The notes beneath the pieces are model-generated. The model was given only the letters and a program-made list of their open reading frames with translations, was not told the DNA's origin and ran no database searches. A stretch of DNA of 64,000 nucleotides, taken from contig CAZGFQ010000001.1 in the NCBI GenBank assembly GCA_964525185.1, positions 1 through 64,000 of the forward strand, read 5' to 3'. Origin of the DNA: JABHGY01 sp964525185. Its GTDB lineage: Bacteria; Fidelibacterota; Marinisomatia; Marinisomatales; UBA1611. The position numbers were made by a program, and so were the translations under genes. Below are positions 35,116-43,876 of this stretch, one piece after another (within the stretch, counting starts at the first letter, position 1; each line of letters opens with the position of its first letter).

Positions 35116-36648
35116 CTAAAAACGATATGTCAACCCAAAATAGCCAAAAGACCTTGTATAATCTGCATCTTTTGAATAATCAATACTTGTATACATGTTT
35201 AAATATTTACCTATTTTTTTTGAAATACTGATAGAGAATGTATGCTGTGTAAAATCATTCCAATTATTTCCGAACCCAAAAGTATATATTTCATAATCAG
35301 CATTAAAAAAACCATTTCTCAAAATGGGCTTGGAAATACCCCATTTATTTTGGAAACCTTTTAACAATTGATTTTGAATCATAATACTATTCCAATCAAT
35401 CGATAAGCCATTTTGCGTTGGGTTAGTTCTATAATTGAATGAACGTACAGAAGAATATTGATCTGTCCCAGATTCTCTTCTGAAATTGGATCCTAATTGA
35501 AGGATGCCCCAACGTTTTGTTTGTACTTTGAAGGCGTTATACCATCCATTTTTTAATTCGGACTGAAATAAAGAATCTGGCACTAAAATTTGAGATTGTT
35601 GATAAATAATTTGTTGGCGAGATGTATACCGAGATCGAAAAGTTATTTTTCGGGTTAATTTAATTTTAAGTGAAAATTGTGAAAATGTTGATTCAAGTAT
35701 TTCTCTGTTATAAACAGGATTATTTCTGTAAAAATCGAATGTTTGATACAATTTGACGGATAATTGATTTATGGGAGAATAGGACATTTTTGAATAGATG
35801 AATTCACGATCAATATCTGATCCAGCGTATTGCCCAACAAAAGCAATGCTACCTGTAAAATGGTGTTTCGGAAATTTGACTTTTGAAAAAAGTCCTAATT
35901 TTTTTATGTTTGTATTGAATTGGTACGATTCTGGATCTGGTTGAAGTCCACCCAAACCACCAATAATAATATTTTTCATGAGCGGGGATGTTGCTAATAA
36001 ACCATCTGTGGCACCAATGCCTGAAAGTTCTGATGCAAAAACTCTCCCCAATTGAAAGAATGGTCCTTTATTTTTTATACCAAAACTTGCTCGAGCTTGG
36101 TAAAGGGTAAATTGTTGATTTTGTAAATTGCTTCTTCCATAAATACCTATTTTAAAATGTTTTAGAGCTGGAGCACTTAATCCATATTGCAATGTTCCAA
36201 TTCCTGATTGTTCTGAGACTCCGTCGGGAAGCGATTGAATTGTGGACCGAATGGATAAATGCCCCGATTGATTCAATTTCAGTTTTTCTTTCTCAGGTTT
36301 TTGAGGTTGATTAGTGGCAGGAGCAATTGGACTATCTGGAATAATTACATTGGTTTTTTCAAATTGAACTCGATCACCTATTTGAATGGATTCTATAGGA
36401 ACAAGGGGGGAAGAGACGGATGAATTTTTAGCTGAATGGGTGATGACCAAATCGCCTATAATTTCTGATCGGCGGAAAAGTTGAAGTGTATCCCCTACAG
36501 AAACCCCCTGTGAAGTTCCAATATCACAATACACTTGGTCTGCTGTCAAGTAAGTGACTTTTCCCTGCCCCGTAATGATTTCCATATTCTGTCCAAAACC
36601 AATCGCTAACAGACATATAAAAAGATTCTTTTTTAAAATATTAATCAT
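35116..36648 (-). CDS. Outer-membrane barrel protein with N-terminal SH3-like domain
   Basis: The start at ATG 36648 follows AGGGAG and overlaps the end of the cytochrome gene by 8 bp, giving 510 residues. A signal peptide is followed by a small beta domain (MEIITGQGKVTYLTADQVYC ... GDTLQLFRRSEIIGDLVITH), of the SH3/FlgT-like kind that binds other envelope proteins, then a linker rich in Pro and a long barrel-like section (about 150-510) ending GYFGLTYRF. It sits directly after the multiheme genes, so it is a candidate outer-membrane pore sheath for a cytochrome, like MtrB in layout but not recognisably homologous. Confidence 0.68.
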   Translation of the reverse strand: MINILKKNLFICLLAIGFGQNMEIITGQGKVTYLTADQVYCDIGTSQGVSVGDTLQLFRRSEIIGDLVITHSAKNSSVSSPLVPIESIQIGDRVQFEKTNVIIPDSPIAPATNQPQKPEKEKLKLNQSGHLSIRSTIQSLPDGVSEQSGIGTLQYGLSAPALKHFKIGIYGRSNLQNQQFTLYQARASFGIKNKGPFFQLGRVFASELSGIGATDGLLATSPLMKNIIIGGLGGLQPDPESYQFNTNIKKLGLFSKVKFPKHHFTGSIAFVGQYAGSDIDREFIYSKMSYSPINQLSVKLYQTFDFYRNNPVYNREILESTFSQFSLKIKLTRKITFRSRYTSRQQIIYQQSQILVPDSLFQSELKNGWYNAFKVQTKRWGILQLGSNFRRESGTDQYSSVRSFNYRTNPTQNGLSIDWNSIMIQNQLLKGFQNKWGISKPILRNGFFNADYEIYTFGFGNNWNDFTQHTFSISISKKIGKYLNMYTSIDYSKDADYTRSFGYFGLTYRF

Positions 36649-37447
36649 GTTCACTCCCTGATGGGTGGCATTGATAACAAGCATTAGAATTATAAATATA
36701 TCCCGATTCATCATCATGTTCATCGTCCATTTTACTTTGACGATGATCATGGCATACCCCATTTAAACCACAGGAAAATTCAGTGTAATCATTGGGATTA
36801 ATATGACATTCTGCCGTGCAGGAAGTCCACTCATTTCGATGCTTTCCATTATATATAGGAAATAAAATATCATGATGTGACATATCAATGGGTGACCAGG
36901 ACCATGTGTTATGGCAAAGAATACAATCGGTATTATCAGGATGATTTCCAGCAATAATACTTTCTGATATTTCGGATTGATGGCAACCATCACAATCCGT
37001 AGGCAACCAAGATGACCAGTTTTGTGAATTGGTTTGATGGCATTGGTTGCACAAGAGTGATTGATGCATTCCTGCCAATGGGAATAGAGTCAATTCATGG
37101 TTGAAACCGGAAACAGACGTTTCCCAACTAATGGGAGAATGACATCGCTCGCAATCTAATCCATTTGCTTCTTGATGAATATCGAAATGGCAGTCACTAC
37201 ATTCAGTTGATTGATTTGAAAATTGATGTTTTTCTTCAACTGTATTTCCAATATGACATTGAATGCAATCAGCAAATTTATGTTGCCCTAACAATGTATA
37301 TCGTGTTGTATTATGGTTAAAAAGTGGCTCATGAGATAAAGGTAGCCATGATTGTTCTCCATGGCAATCTGAACAGTCCATTGTTGTAATAATTTGATTT
37401 TGACTTAAACCAATAGTCAGTGTTAGCGTAATCATAATCCAAATCAT
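36641..37447 (-). CDS. Multiheme cytochrome c with 8 canonical and 2 expanded heme motifs
   Basis: The 268-residue protein has a signal peptide (MIWIMITLTLTIGLS) and eight CxxCH motifs, plus two expanded ones near the C terminus: CTAECH (Cx3CH) and CGLNGVCH (Cx5CH). It is a shortened paralogue of the 925-residue cytochrome upstream: both N-terminal parts (CSDCHG, then GNTVxEKHQFS) and the whole C-terminal cap (EWTSCxAECH onwards) match closely. It overlaps the larger gene by 4 bp. The role is electron transfer in the periplasm or at the outer membrane; heme binding by the expanded motifs is inferred. Confidence 0.88.
   Translation of the reverse strand: MIWIMITLTLTIGLSQNQIITTMDCSDCHGEQSWLPLSHEPLFNHNTTRYTLLGQHKFADCIQCHIGNTVEEKHQFSNQSTECSDCHFDIHQEANGLDCERCHSPISWETSVSGFNHELTLFPLAGMHQSLLCNQCHQTNSQNWSSWLPTDCDGCHQSEISESIIAGNHPDNTDCILCHNTWSWSPIDMSHHDILFPIYNGKHRNEWTSCTAECHINPNDYTEFSCGLNGVCHDHRQSKMDDEHDDESGYIYNSNACYQCHPSGSEHD
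36670..36850. repeat. DNA repeat shared by the two adjacent cytochrome genes (copy 1)
   Basis: This stretch codes for the C-terminal cap of the 268-residue cytochrome. It closely matches 37545-37735 in the 925-residue gene. The similarity is visible in DNA (for example GACGATGATCATGGCA against GATCATGGTCGTGACA), consistent with duplication followed by divergence or gene conversion. Confidence 0.7.
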
Positions 37448-40221
37448 TTGAATATTGGTTTATTATATTTCTTTTGTTTTTTAATCCAAAAACGTAATAA
37501 ATCACCGTCATCTCCATCATCTTCACTTCCATTCGGATGACAATTATAGCAGGCAGAACTTTCATAAACATAATCCGATTCTTCGTCATGTTCATCATCC
37601 ATTTCACTTTGATCATGGTCGTGACAAACACCGTTTAACCCACACGAAAAATCCGTATAATCATCTGGATTGACATGACATTCCGCCTCGCAGCTGGTCC
37701 ATTCATCCTCGTGTTCTCCTGAATAAATGGGGAAGTAATCCCCATCATGATCAAAGGTCACATCATCCCAATCCTCCGTGGTATGGCAGGCTTCGCAATT
37801 GGTGGGATCCCCATCATTATGCTCTTCATAAAAATCTTCCATATGACAAGATGCACACCCCTCGGTAATAGATGAATGATTAAAATCGACGTCTTCCCAA
37901 TCTGATGTTGAAGTATGGCATTGTTCACATTCGGTTGGGAATCCATCATCATGTTCTTCTTCAAAATCCGCCATGTGGCAATCTGCACATCCTGTTGTGA
38001 TGTTGGTATGTTCAAAGGTTGCTCCTTCCCATGTATCTGTTCCTGTATGGCAATTTTCACATGTTTCAGAAAAACCTTGTCCAGTTGTATGGGGCGGATT
38101 TGACGCATTTTGGTAATCCACAAAATGGCAGGTGGCGCAAGGCGCACTCAAAGTATGAGCATAAATATCAGGCGACCAACCTAAAGGATTATGACATTCT
38201 TCACAAATATCAACAGAATATCCATAAACACTATGGTCAGGATCAGTTGTTTCATTAAAATCGGATAAGTGACATTGGCCATCCTGACATGAATTTGGTG
38301 TATTATTAATAATATTATTGATGTGACAATCATTACAGTCAGTCGTTAAATGTAATCCAAACAGAATAAAAGATGTTTGATCTTCTGTATGGGGAAACGG
38401 ATCAATAATCCATTCCGAGGAATTGGGGTGGCAGAGCGCACAATCTGTGCTAATATTATTATTGCCATGGATTGGATCAGTACTATTTTCATGTTCCGGA
38501 GTATGACATTCTTGACAATTTGTTTCTGTGAAATTGACATGATCAAAAATCAATTCTTCCCAAGATTGATCCGCATGGCATAACGCACAATTGTTGTTTA
38601 TATTATGAGATGTATGGTTATAATCTGACGTTGTGGAATTGGTTGTAGCCAACCCACCATCAATATGGCATCCAGAGCAGTCTGATGGTAAATCAAAATT
38701 TCCAACATCATGGCATTGTTCACAATCGATTAAAGCGTGGGCTCCACCAAGAGGAAAGTCTGTTAAGGAATGGTCAAATTCTGCCCCTTCCCATGTTTCA
38801 GTTGAATGGCACACTTCACAATTTTGACTATATTGGTCATCTGAATGAGATGGAGAATCAGGATAAACAGATGTGCCTGTTTCATTAAAATCTTGCTCGT
38901 GACAAGACCAACAGTCGTTGGGTGTATTATTGTATATTTCATTTACATGACAGGATTCGCAATTAGTAGTAAGGTGTGCACCTGTCAAAAGATAATCTGT
39001 TTGTGAGACTGTATGGGTGAAGGGCGAAATAGTCCACGATTCTGTTGTGGCATGACATACTTCACAATCGGGACTGATATTTCCATCAGCATGTGGTGGG
39101 TTGATGGAATTGATTTGTTCGGGAATATGGCAGGATTTGCAATCCGTATTGGTAAAATTGATATGATTAAAAATAAGTTCAGCCCAATGTGATCCCACGT
39201 GGCAGTTTTCACAGGTTTCATTGATTTGATGTGACTCATGATCATAGTCCGATTGGAGAGAATTTGTCGAAGCTAATCCGCCATCAACATGGCACCCAGC
39301 ACAATCCATTGGAAGATCATAATTCCCGTCGCCGTGACATTGGTTACAGGTAATTGTATTATGCGCATCTAGAAGTGGGAATTCCGTTTCATTATGATCA
39401 AAAACTGCACCTTTCCATGTGCTCGTTGAATGGCATGCTAAACAATCTTGAGAATACCCAGCTTCAATATGACTTGGAGCATCAGGGAAAACGGATGTTC
39501 CTGTTTCGATAAATTCTGTTTCATGGCAGGACCAACAATTTTCCGGAAAATCATATGTTCCCCCCGAATGACATTTAGCACATGGGGTAGATTTATGGGC
39601 TCCATCTAAAATAAAATCTGAAACTAATTCATGGACAAACGTAGATGGTGTCCAAGATGATTGACTCGTTGAATGGCATTCTTCACAGTCAGTATTTAGT
39701 CTTGATTCGATGTGAGCTGGATTTGTGGAACGATCATAATCAAGCCGATGACAATCATAACAATCAGTCGGGGTCAAATCAAAGTTTGTCATAGGTGTTT
39801 CTGTGTGGCATTCCCGACATAGTGTTTGTTTATGAGAGCCTAATAATGAAAATTGTGTTAATTCATGATTAAATGTCTTAGTTGTGACTTGCCAGGAATC
39901 ATTTCCATGACATTGAGCGCAGTCATTTCCTAACTTATTTTTATGTACATCCAGATGGCATGATGAACATTCATTTTCATCTAGACTAAATTGATGCTTT
40001 TCAGCCACGGTATTTCCTTGGTGGCAAGATGCGCAATCTTGAATACGATGACTCCCTTGCAATGGGAAATTGGTTATTGAGTGGGAGAACCCTTTTAAAC
40101 TCAATGTAGTCCAATCATCTCCGCCATGACAATCGCTACATTCAAGCCCAGCCACATTGAGTTCTTGATTCTGAGCAGAAATAGTCCATTGCAATAGCAT
40201 GATTAAAAAGAACCTTTTCAT
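37444..40221 (-). CDS. Giant multiheme cytochrome c with 32 canonical and 3 expanded heme motifs
   Basis: The 925-residue protein has a signal peptide (residues 1-16) and 32 CxxCH motifs, plus CQDGQCH (Cx4CH, 645-651), CEAECH (Cx3CH, 844-849) and CGLNGVCH (Cx5CH, 860-867): up to 35 hemes, one per 26 residues. Most hemes fall in a pattern of W/F-x-H ... FPLxxAH ... CxxCH. Residues 229-436 and 437-644 are tandem copies of a 208-residue unit. The first 155 and last 90 residues match the neighbouring 268-residue cytochrome. It is likely a heme wire spanning the periplasm or reaching outside; the acceptor is unknown. Confidence 0.92.
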   Translation of the reverse strand: MKRFFLIMLLQWTISAQNQELNVAGLECSDCHGGDDWTTLSLKGFSHSITNFPLQGSHRIQDCASCHQGNTVAEKHQFSLDENECSSCHLDVHKNKLGNDCAQCHGNDSWQVTTKTFNHELTQFSLLGSHKQTLCRECHTETPMTNFDLTPTDCYDCHRLDYDRSTNPAHIESRLNTDCEECHSTSQSSWTPSTFVHELVSDFILDGAHKSTPCAKCHSGGTYDFPENCWSCHETEFIETGTSVFPDAPSHIEAGYSQDCLACHSTSTWKGAVFDHNETEFPLLDAHNTITCNQCHGDGNYDLPMDCAGCHVDGGLASTNSLQSDYDHESHQINETCENCHVGSHWAELIFNHINFTNTDCKSCHIPEQINSINPPHADGNISPDCEVCHATTESWTISPFTHTVSQTDYLLTGAHLTTNCESCHVNEIYNNTPNDCWSCHEQDFNETGTSVYPDSPSHSDDQYSQNCEVCHSTETWEGAEFDHSLTDFPLGGAHALIDCEQCHDVGNFDLPSDCSGCHIDGGLATTNSTTSDYNHTSHNINNNCALCHADQSWEELIFDHVNFTETNCQECHTPEHENSTDPIHGNNNISTDCALCHPNSSEWIIDPFPHTEDQTSFILFGLHLTTDCNDCHINNIINNTPNSCQDGQCHLSDFNETTDPDHSVYGYSVDICEECHNPLGWSPDIYAHTLSAPCATCHFVDYQNASNPPHTTGQGFSETCENCHTGTDTWEGATFEHTNITTGCADCHMADFEEEHDDGFPTECEQCHTSTSDWEDVDFNHSSITEGCASCHMEDFYEEHNDGDPTNCEACHTTEDWDDVTFDHDGDYFPIYSGEHEDEWTSCEAECHVNPDDYTDFSCGLNGVCHDHDQSEMDDEHDEESDYVYESSACYNCHPNGSEDDGDDGDLLRFWIKKQKKYNKPIFK
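37545..37735. repeat. DNA repeat shared by the two adjacent cytochrome genes (copy 2)
   Basis: Codes for the C-terminal cap (residues about 830-893) of the giant cytochrome and matches 36670-36850 in the neighbour. Confidence 0.7.
38290..38913 (-). repeat. Second copy of the 624-bp heme module
   Basis: Codes for residues 437-644 of the giant cytochrome. Shared blocks with the first copy include ETGTSVxPDxPSH, DxxGCHxDGGLAxTNS, ELIFxHxNFTxTxC and HLTTxCxxCHxN. It lies immediately after copy 1 without spacer. Confidence 0.82.
38914..39537 (-). repeat. First copy of the 624-bp heme module
   Basis: Codes for residues 229-436 of the giant cytochrome, with nine CxxCH motifs. Each copy is 208 residues with matching heme spacing. 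Confidence 0.82.
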
Positions 40222-41624
40222 CGGATATCACCCGTGAGTTTGTGACAATCAACGCACCGGCTTGGGATAGGTTGATAGCGCGTAAATATTCCCACCTCAT
40301 CTCGTTCAGTTGGGTGGCAATCTTGACAAGGAACATTTTGATGTTTTCTGTCTAAAGGGAATTGGGTTGAATCGTGTTGAAATTCTATAGTATTAAATGA
40401 TGCTGATATGTGGCAAGATTCACATGTATTATTGTAATGAATCGCAAATTGATTTCGGTGTTCATCTTTATGACAAATTTTGCATTCCGGGTTTTCCCAT
40501 GTAAACTGAATTTGTGATTTTCCCGATTTTGTCTGGTAGGGTTTATGACATTGATTGCACGGAACTGCCATATGCCCACCATCCAATACAAAACGCGAAA
40601 TAAGGTGCATAGAAAAAGTAAATGTGGTTGGTTTAAATCCATTTACGGTATGACATGCAGCACAATCGCCTCCATCTTGTCTTCGGGTAAATTGTCCTTC
40701 ATGATAATCGGCATGGCACGCTTGACAAGAAAGGTATAAGGGGAGAGTACCTGCTAAAGTTTGGTTATGGCAATCCATGCATTTCACATTTGCATGTTTT
40801 CCGTCCAATGGGTATTTCGTTTTGGAATGATCAAAAGATTTTGTTTTTTTCCAATTTTCTGTGATGTGGCAGGATTCACATTTATTCCCGTAACTGCCTT
40901 TGTGATAATCAGTATGGCATGAAGTACAGGATTCAAAATCGATTCCGGTAAGTTGCTGAACGGGTGGATTCCAATCTAAATGTTTTGTATGACATTTTTC
41001 GCAATCCACTTTTTTATGGGCTCCAGTCAGATGAAATTGAGAATTTTTATGATTAAAAGATTTGGATGCATCGGTCCAATTATTCACATTATGACATGAT
41101 TGACAATCAGATCCAACTTCACCTTTATGAATGTCACTATGGCAACTTTGGCAATCTTGAGATAAACCTAAAAAAGTGCGATCTAATACAGGGAATGTGG
41201 TATTTTCATTTGCCCATTTGATGATAGGTTCCCAGACAATATTTTCTGCAGAGTGACATTCTCCACATTTAACTTTTCTATGTTTACCTTCTAATCGATA
41301 TCCCGTTTCATTATGGTCAAATTTGGCCATATTTTTTGGCCAAAATACCAATTCAAATTCTTTTCCATTATGATCGGAGTGGCATAGACCACAATCTTTT
41401 TTTCGATCATCCCGATGATAACCCTTGTTTTGGTCCATCTTAATTTTCAAAGGTGTATGGCATTTTACACAGCCATCTGAAATTTCTTTTTTACCCAACT
41501 CATGACATTGGACGCAATTGGAGGTGCCTTCCAAATCCGCGTGGTATTTGGATAAAGGTCCAGGGGAAAATTGACTAAATATTACCGATGTCATCATCAT
41601 GAATTGAAGGATCAGTTTTTTCAT
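40218..41624 (-). CDS. 17-heme cytochrome c
   Basis: I use the ATG at 41624 (468 residues, MKKLILQFMMMTSVIFSQ signal peptide); a TTG at 41651 would add nine residues. It contains 17 CxxCH motifs, no expanded ones, in a regular pattern: FNHKNSQFHLTGAHKKVDC, then CxxCH, YHKGxxGxxCxxCH. It overlaps the giant cytochrome by 4 bp and follows the flavoprotein gene directly, so electrons probably pass from the membrane module to this protein first. No distinctive outer-membrane anchor is seen. Confidence 0.92.
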   Translation of the reverse strand: MKKLILQFMMMTSVIFSQFSPGPLSKYHADLEGTSNCVQCHELGKKEISDGCVKCHTPLKIKMDQNKGYHRDDRKKDCGLCHSDHNGKEFELVFWPKNMAKFDHNETGYRLEGKHRKVKCGECHSAENIVWEPIIKWANENTTFPVLDRTFLGLSQDCQSCHSDIHKGEVGSDCQSCHNVNNWTDASKSFNHKNSQFHLTGAHKKVDCEKCHTKHLDWNPPVQQLTGIDFESCTSCHTDYHKGSYGNKCESCHITENWKKTKSFDHSKTKYPLDGKHANVKCMDCHNQTLAGTLPLYLSCQACHADYHEGQFTRRQDGGDCAACHTVNGFKPTTFTFSMHLISRFVLDGGHMAVPCNQCHKPYQTKSGKSQIQFTWENPECKICHKDEHRNQFAIHYNNTCESCHISASFNTIEFQHDSTQFPLDRKHQNVPCQDCHPTERDEVGIFTRYQPIPSRCVDCHKLTGDIR

Positions 41625-41657
41625 TTGGTGCACATTCAGGTTGCGTGTCAAGACACA

Positions 41658-42524
41658 TTAACCATAACTCTCATGCGTGATTTGCTTTTTCTCAATCCCC
41701 AAGCCATCCAGAGAAAGCAAGACAGATTCCAAAAATCTGGGGGCAGGGGCAATTCCTTCTTTTCGTGCAGAGATCTTTTCATATTTTGATATACCCGGAC
41801 CGCACAAATAAATCTGTGGGTGGTCCATTTTAGCCAATTCTCGTTCAATCCGTTCAGGGGTGATTCTGCCTGTTTGATAGGGAAGATTAAATCCATCCGG
41901 TTCTTCACGAGTGAATAAAAAATCAACCGTTAATTGATCAGGGAATTCCATTTGTAAATCGATCAATTGTTTTCCAAAAATGGTATTGTTCCAAGATTGA
42001 TTGCTATAAACCAAGGTGTGTTTGATATCCGGGTAAAATTTTAAGGCATATTTTAATATACTATAATTGGGGACAATACCACTTCCTGCACAAATGTGTA
42101 GAATTTCGCTGGGCAAGGGTTCATTTTTTGGCAATGTGTAAGGTCCCGTAAATCCGGTCACTATCATTTTTGAACCTTTGTGCGTTCTTTTCGCAAGGAT
42201 TGGAGAAAGGAGAGGCGGATACTTGGATTTTCCCGGATAATACATTTCTTCTTTGATGGTAATAGCCAGATATTTTTCATCTGGAGAACTGGATAAAGAA
42301 TAAGCTCTCGGACTTTCCTTTTTACCTTTTTTATCTTCCAAAAAAGCCGTCCATCTTTCCAATGCTACAAATTGATGGGGATCAATGGTCAAAAAATGCC
42401 CTGGTTCATAATCCAATAAATCATTCCCGGTAAACAGAATTAATGTTGTTGTATCAGGCGTCTCTTCGATTACATCTGCGACCATGATTTCAAGTTTTTT
42501 TATTTTTTTACGATTTGTGCTCAT
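41658..42524 (-). CDS. Ferredoxin-NADP-reductase-like FAD/NAD(P) oxidoreductase
   Basis: The 288-residue protein has the FAD-binding RxYS motif (SPRAYSLSSSP), a glycine-rich loop HICAGSGIVPNYSILKYAL, and a C-terminal NAD(P)-binding region (HPQIYLCGPG). This is the FNR-like family that moves electrons between NAD(P)H and one-electron carriers. No ferredoxin domain is fused. It lies between the Fe-S/FAD protein and the 17-heme cytochrome, so it probably handles NAD(P)H for the membrane cytochrome b. Confidence 0.85.
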   Translation of the reverse strand: MSTNRKKIKKLEIMVADVIEETPDTTTLILFTGNDLLDYEPGHFLTIDPHQFVALERWTAFLEDKKGKKESPRAYSLSSSPDEKYLAITIKEEMYYPGKSKYPPLLSPILAKRTHKGSKMIVTGFTGPYTLPKNEPLPSEILHICAGSGIVPNYSILKYALKFYPDIKHTLVYSNQSWNNTIFGKQLIDLQMEFPDQLTVDFLFTREEPDGFNLPYQTGRITPERIERELAKMDHPQIYLCGPGISKYEKISARKEGIAPAPRFLESVLLSLDGLGIEKKQITHESYG

Positions 42525-42562
42525 GCTTAAAATAGCTTCTCTTATAGTATTAACGACTGAAA

Positions 42563-43876
42563 CTAAGCCTTTGCTTCAACTTTTTTCCCAAATTCAATCC
42601 CGATAGAATTAAGCAGAGGAAAGGGTAATTCACCACCGGCGAATATAAATGTATAATCATTTTCTAATTCAACGGAAGAATCGGGAGTTTGCAAGGTGAC
42701 TGTGGTGTTCGTAATTTTTTTTGGATTAGAATTTAAAACAGCTTTCAATAATCCATTTGAAATTGCTTCTTCAATATGGGATTCATTTCTCGCTTTCAGG
42801 CGAAAGAAATTTTCCTTCCGATAAGAAATGGTTACCTCATTCCCCTCCTGATGGGCAAGTCCCAGAGCAGCTTCAATGGCACTATCTCCACCGCCAACGA
42901 CTAAAAGTTTTTTATGTTTATAGGTTTCTGCATCAATGAGCTTATACATCACTTTCCCTAATTCTTCTCCTGGAATGCCTAATTTCCTAGGAGTTCCTCT
43001 TCTGCCCAAAGCTAACACGACTCTGGAAGCCGAGGCGGGGCCAGAAGATGTTTCTATCGTAAAATTCCCTTGTTCGCCTGCAATTCCTTTCAATTGATGA
43101 TTTGAAAGTAATCGAACTTTTTGTTCTCGGATAACTTTTTCCCAAATTGCCAATAAATCTTCTTTTTCATATTCGCCTTTTTCCAAAGCGCCAAATAAAG
43201 GTAATTCTACTGGCTGAACCAATACCAACTTTCTTCTTGGATATTGCAAGATGGTTCCACCGGGTTGATCCTGATCCAATACTAAATAATTGAGGCCCAA
43301 TTCCTTAGCTCGCAATCCTGCGGACAACCCAGCAGGCCCTGCACCAATAATGACTACATCAAATTCAGCTTTTGAACTTTCATCCTTATTGCGATGTATA
43401 TGATCCACAGCCGTAACGCCATGGCTGATGGCATTTTTAATTAAGGCTAAACCGCTCAATTCACCAATAATATAGAGCCCTGGAATATTGGTTTCAAAAT
43501 CGTCCGATAATTGAGGAATATCTTCTCGTTGACTGATATCTCCTAATCCAATTTCAATCCCAGAAACCGGACACGCTTCAGCGCATTTTCCATGTCCTAC
43601 ACAATGGCTGCCGTGAATGATAGTTGCTTTCCCGTCAATCAATCCCAAGACTGTACCTTCTGGACACGCATCCACGCAAATACCACACCCAATACATAGC
43701 GATTGATTTATGATCGGATGTTGTAACAAAGCTTTATCTTGTCTTTTTGCGCGGGTTTCCTCGAGTCGTTTTCGGGTAAGAGCGTCCTTTTTTTTCATGG
43801 TTTGAATGTAGGGAATCAAAAAAATAAGGATAATCATAATGCCGATTCCCCATGAGAGTAATAATTCTGTATTCAT
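42563..43876 (-). CDS. Membrane-anchored 2[4Fe-4S]/FAD oxidoreductase
   Basis: The start at ATG 43876 overlaps the upstream stop by one base (TGATG), giving 437 residues. A single N-terminal helix (TELLLSWGIGIMIILIFLIPY) precedes a ferredoxin-like domain: CIGCGICVDACPEGTV and CVGHGKCAEACPVSG (second position His instead of Cys). Then comes a thioredoxin-reductase-like fold (DVVIIGAGPAGLSAGLRAKE; LLVVGGGDSAIEAALGLA). The CxxC redox pair of thioredoxin reductase is missing: the equivalent region reads QDQPGGTILQYP. So it passes electrons between NAD(P)H, FAD and Fe-S, not to a disulfide. It pairs with the cytochrome b upstream. Confidence 0.85.
   Translation of the reverse strand: MNTELLLSWGIGIMIILIFLIPYIQTMKKKDALTRKRLEETRAKRQDKALLQHPIINQSLCIGCGICVDACPEGTVLGLIDGKATIIHGSHCVGHGKCAEACPVSGIEIGLGDISQREDIPQLSDDFETNIPGLYIIGELSGLALIKNAISHGVTAVDHIHRNKDESSKAEFDVVIIGAGPAGLSAGLRAKELGLNYLVLDQDQPGGTILQYPRRKLVLVQPVELPLFGALEKGEYEKEDLLAIWEKVIREQKVRLLSNHQLKGIAGEQGNFTIETSSGPASASRVVLALGRRGTPRKLGIPGEELGKVMYKLIDAETYKHKKLLVVGGGDSAIEAALGLAHQEGNEVTISYRKENFFRLKARNESHIEEAISNGLLKAVLNSNPKKITNTTVTLQTPDSSVELENDYTFIFAGGELPFPLLNSIGIEFGKKVEAKA

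Noticed and set aside
37329..38147. Minus-strand frames shifted within the cytochrome genes (for example 37758-38147)
   Set aside because: Alternative frames of the repetitive cytochrome sequence. The CxxCH frame is intact from start to stop, and no frameshift is needed.
37915..38888. Several plus-strand open frames opposite the giant cytochrome gene
   Set aside because: They mirror the regular CxxCH-coding repeat; their Met/His/Trp-rich translations are typical antisense shadows of a heme-rich gene.
38290..39537. CRISPR-like array in the repetitive stretch
   Set aside because: The repeats are 624 bp, in frame and protein-coding, with no short repeats or unique spacers.
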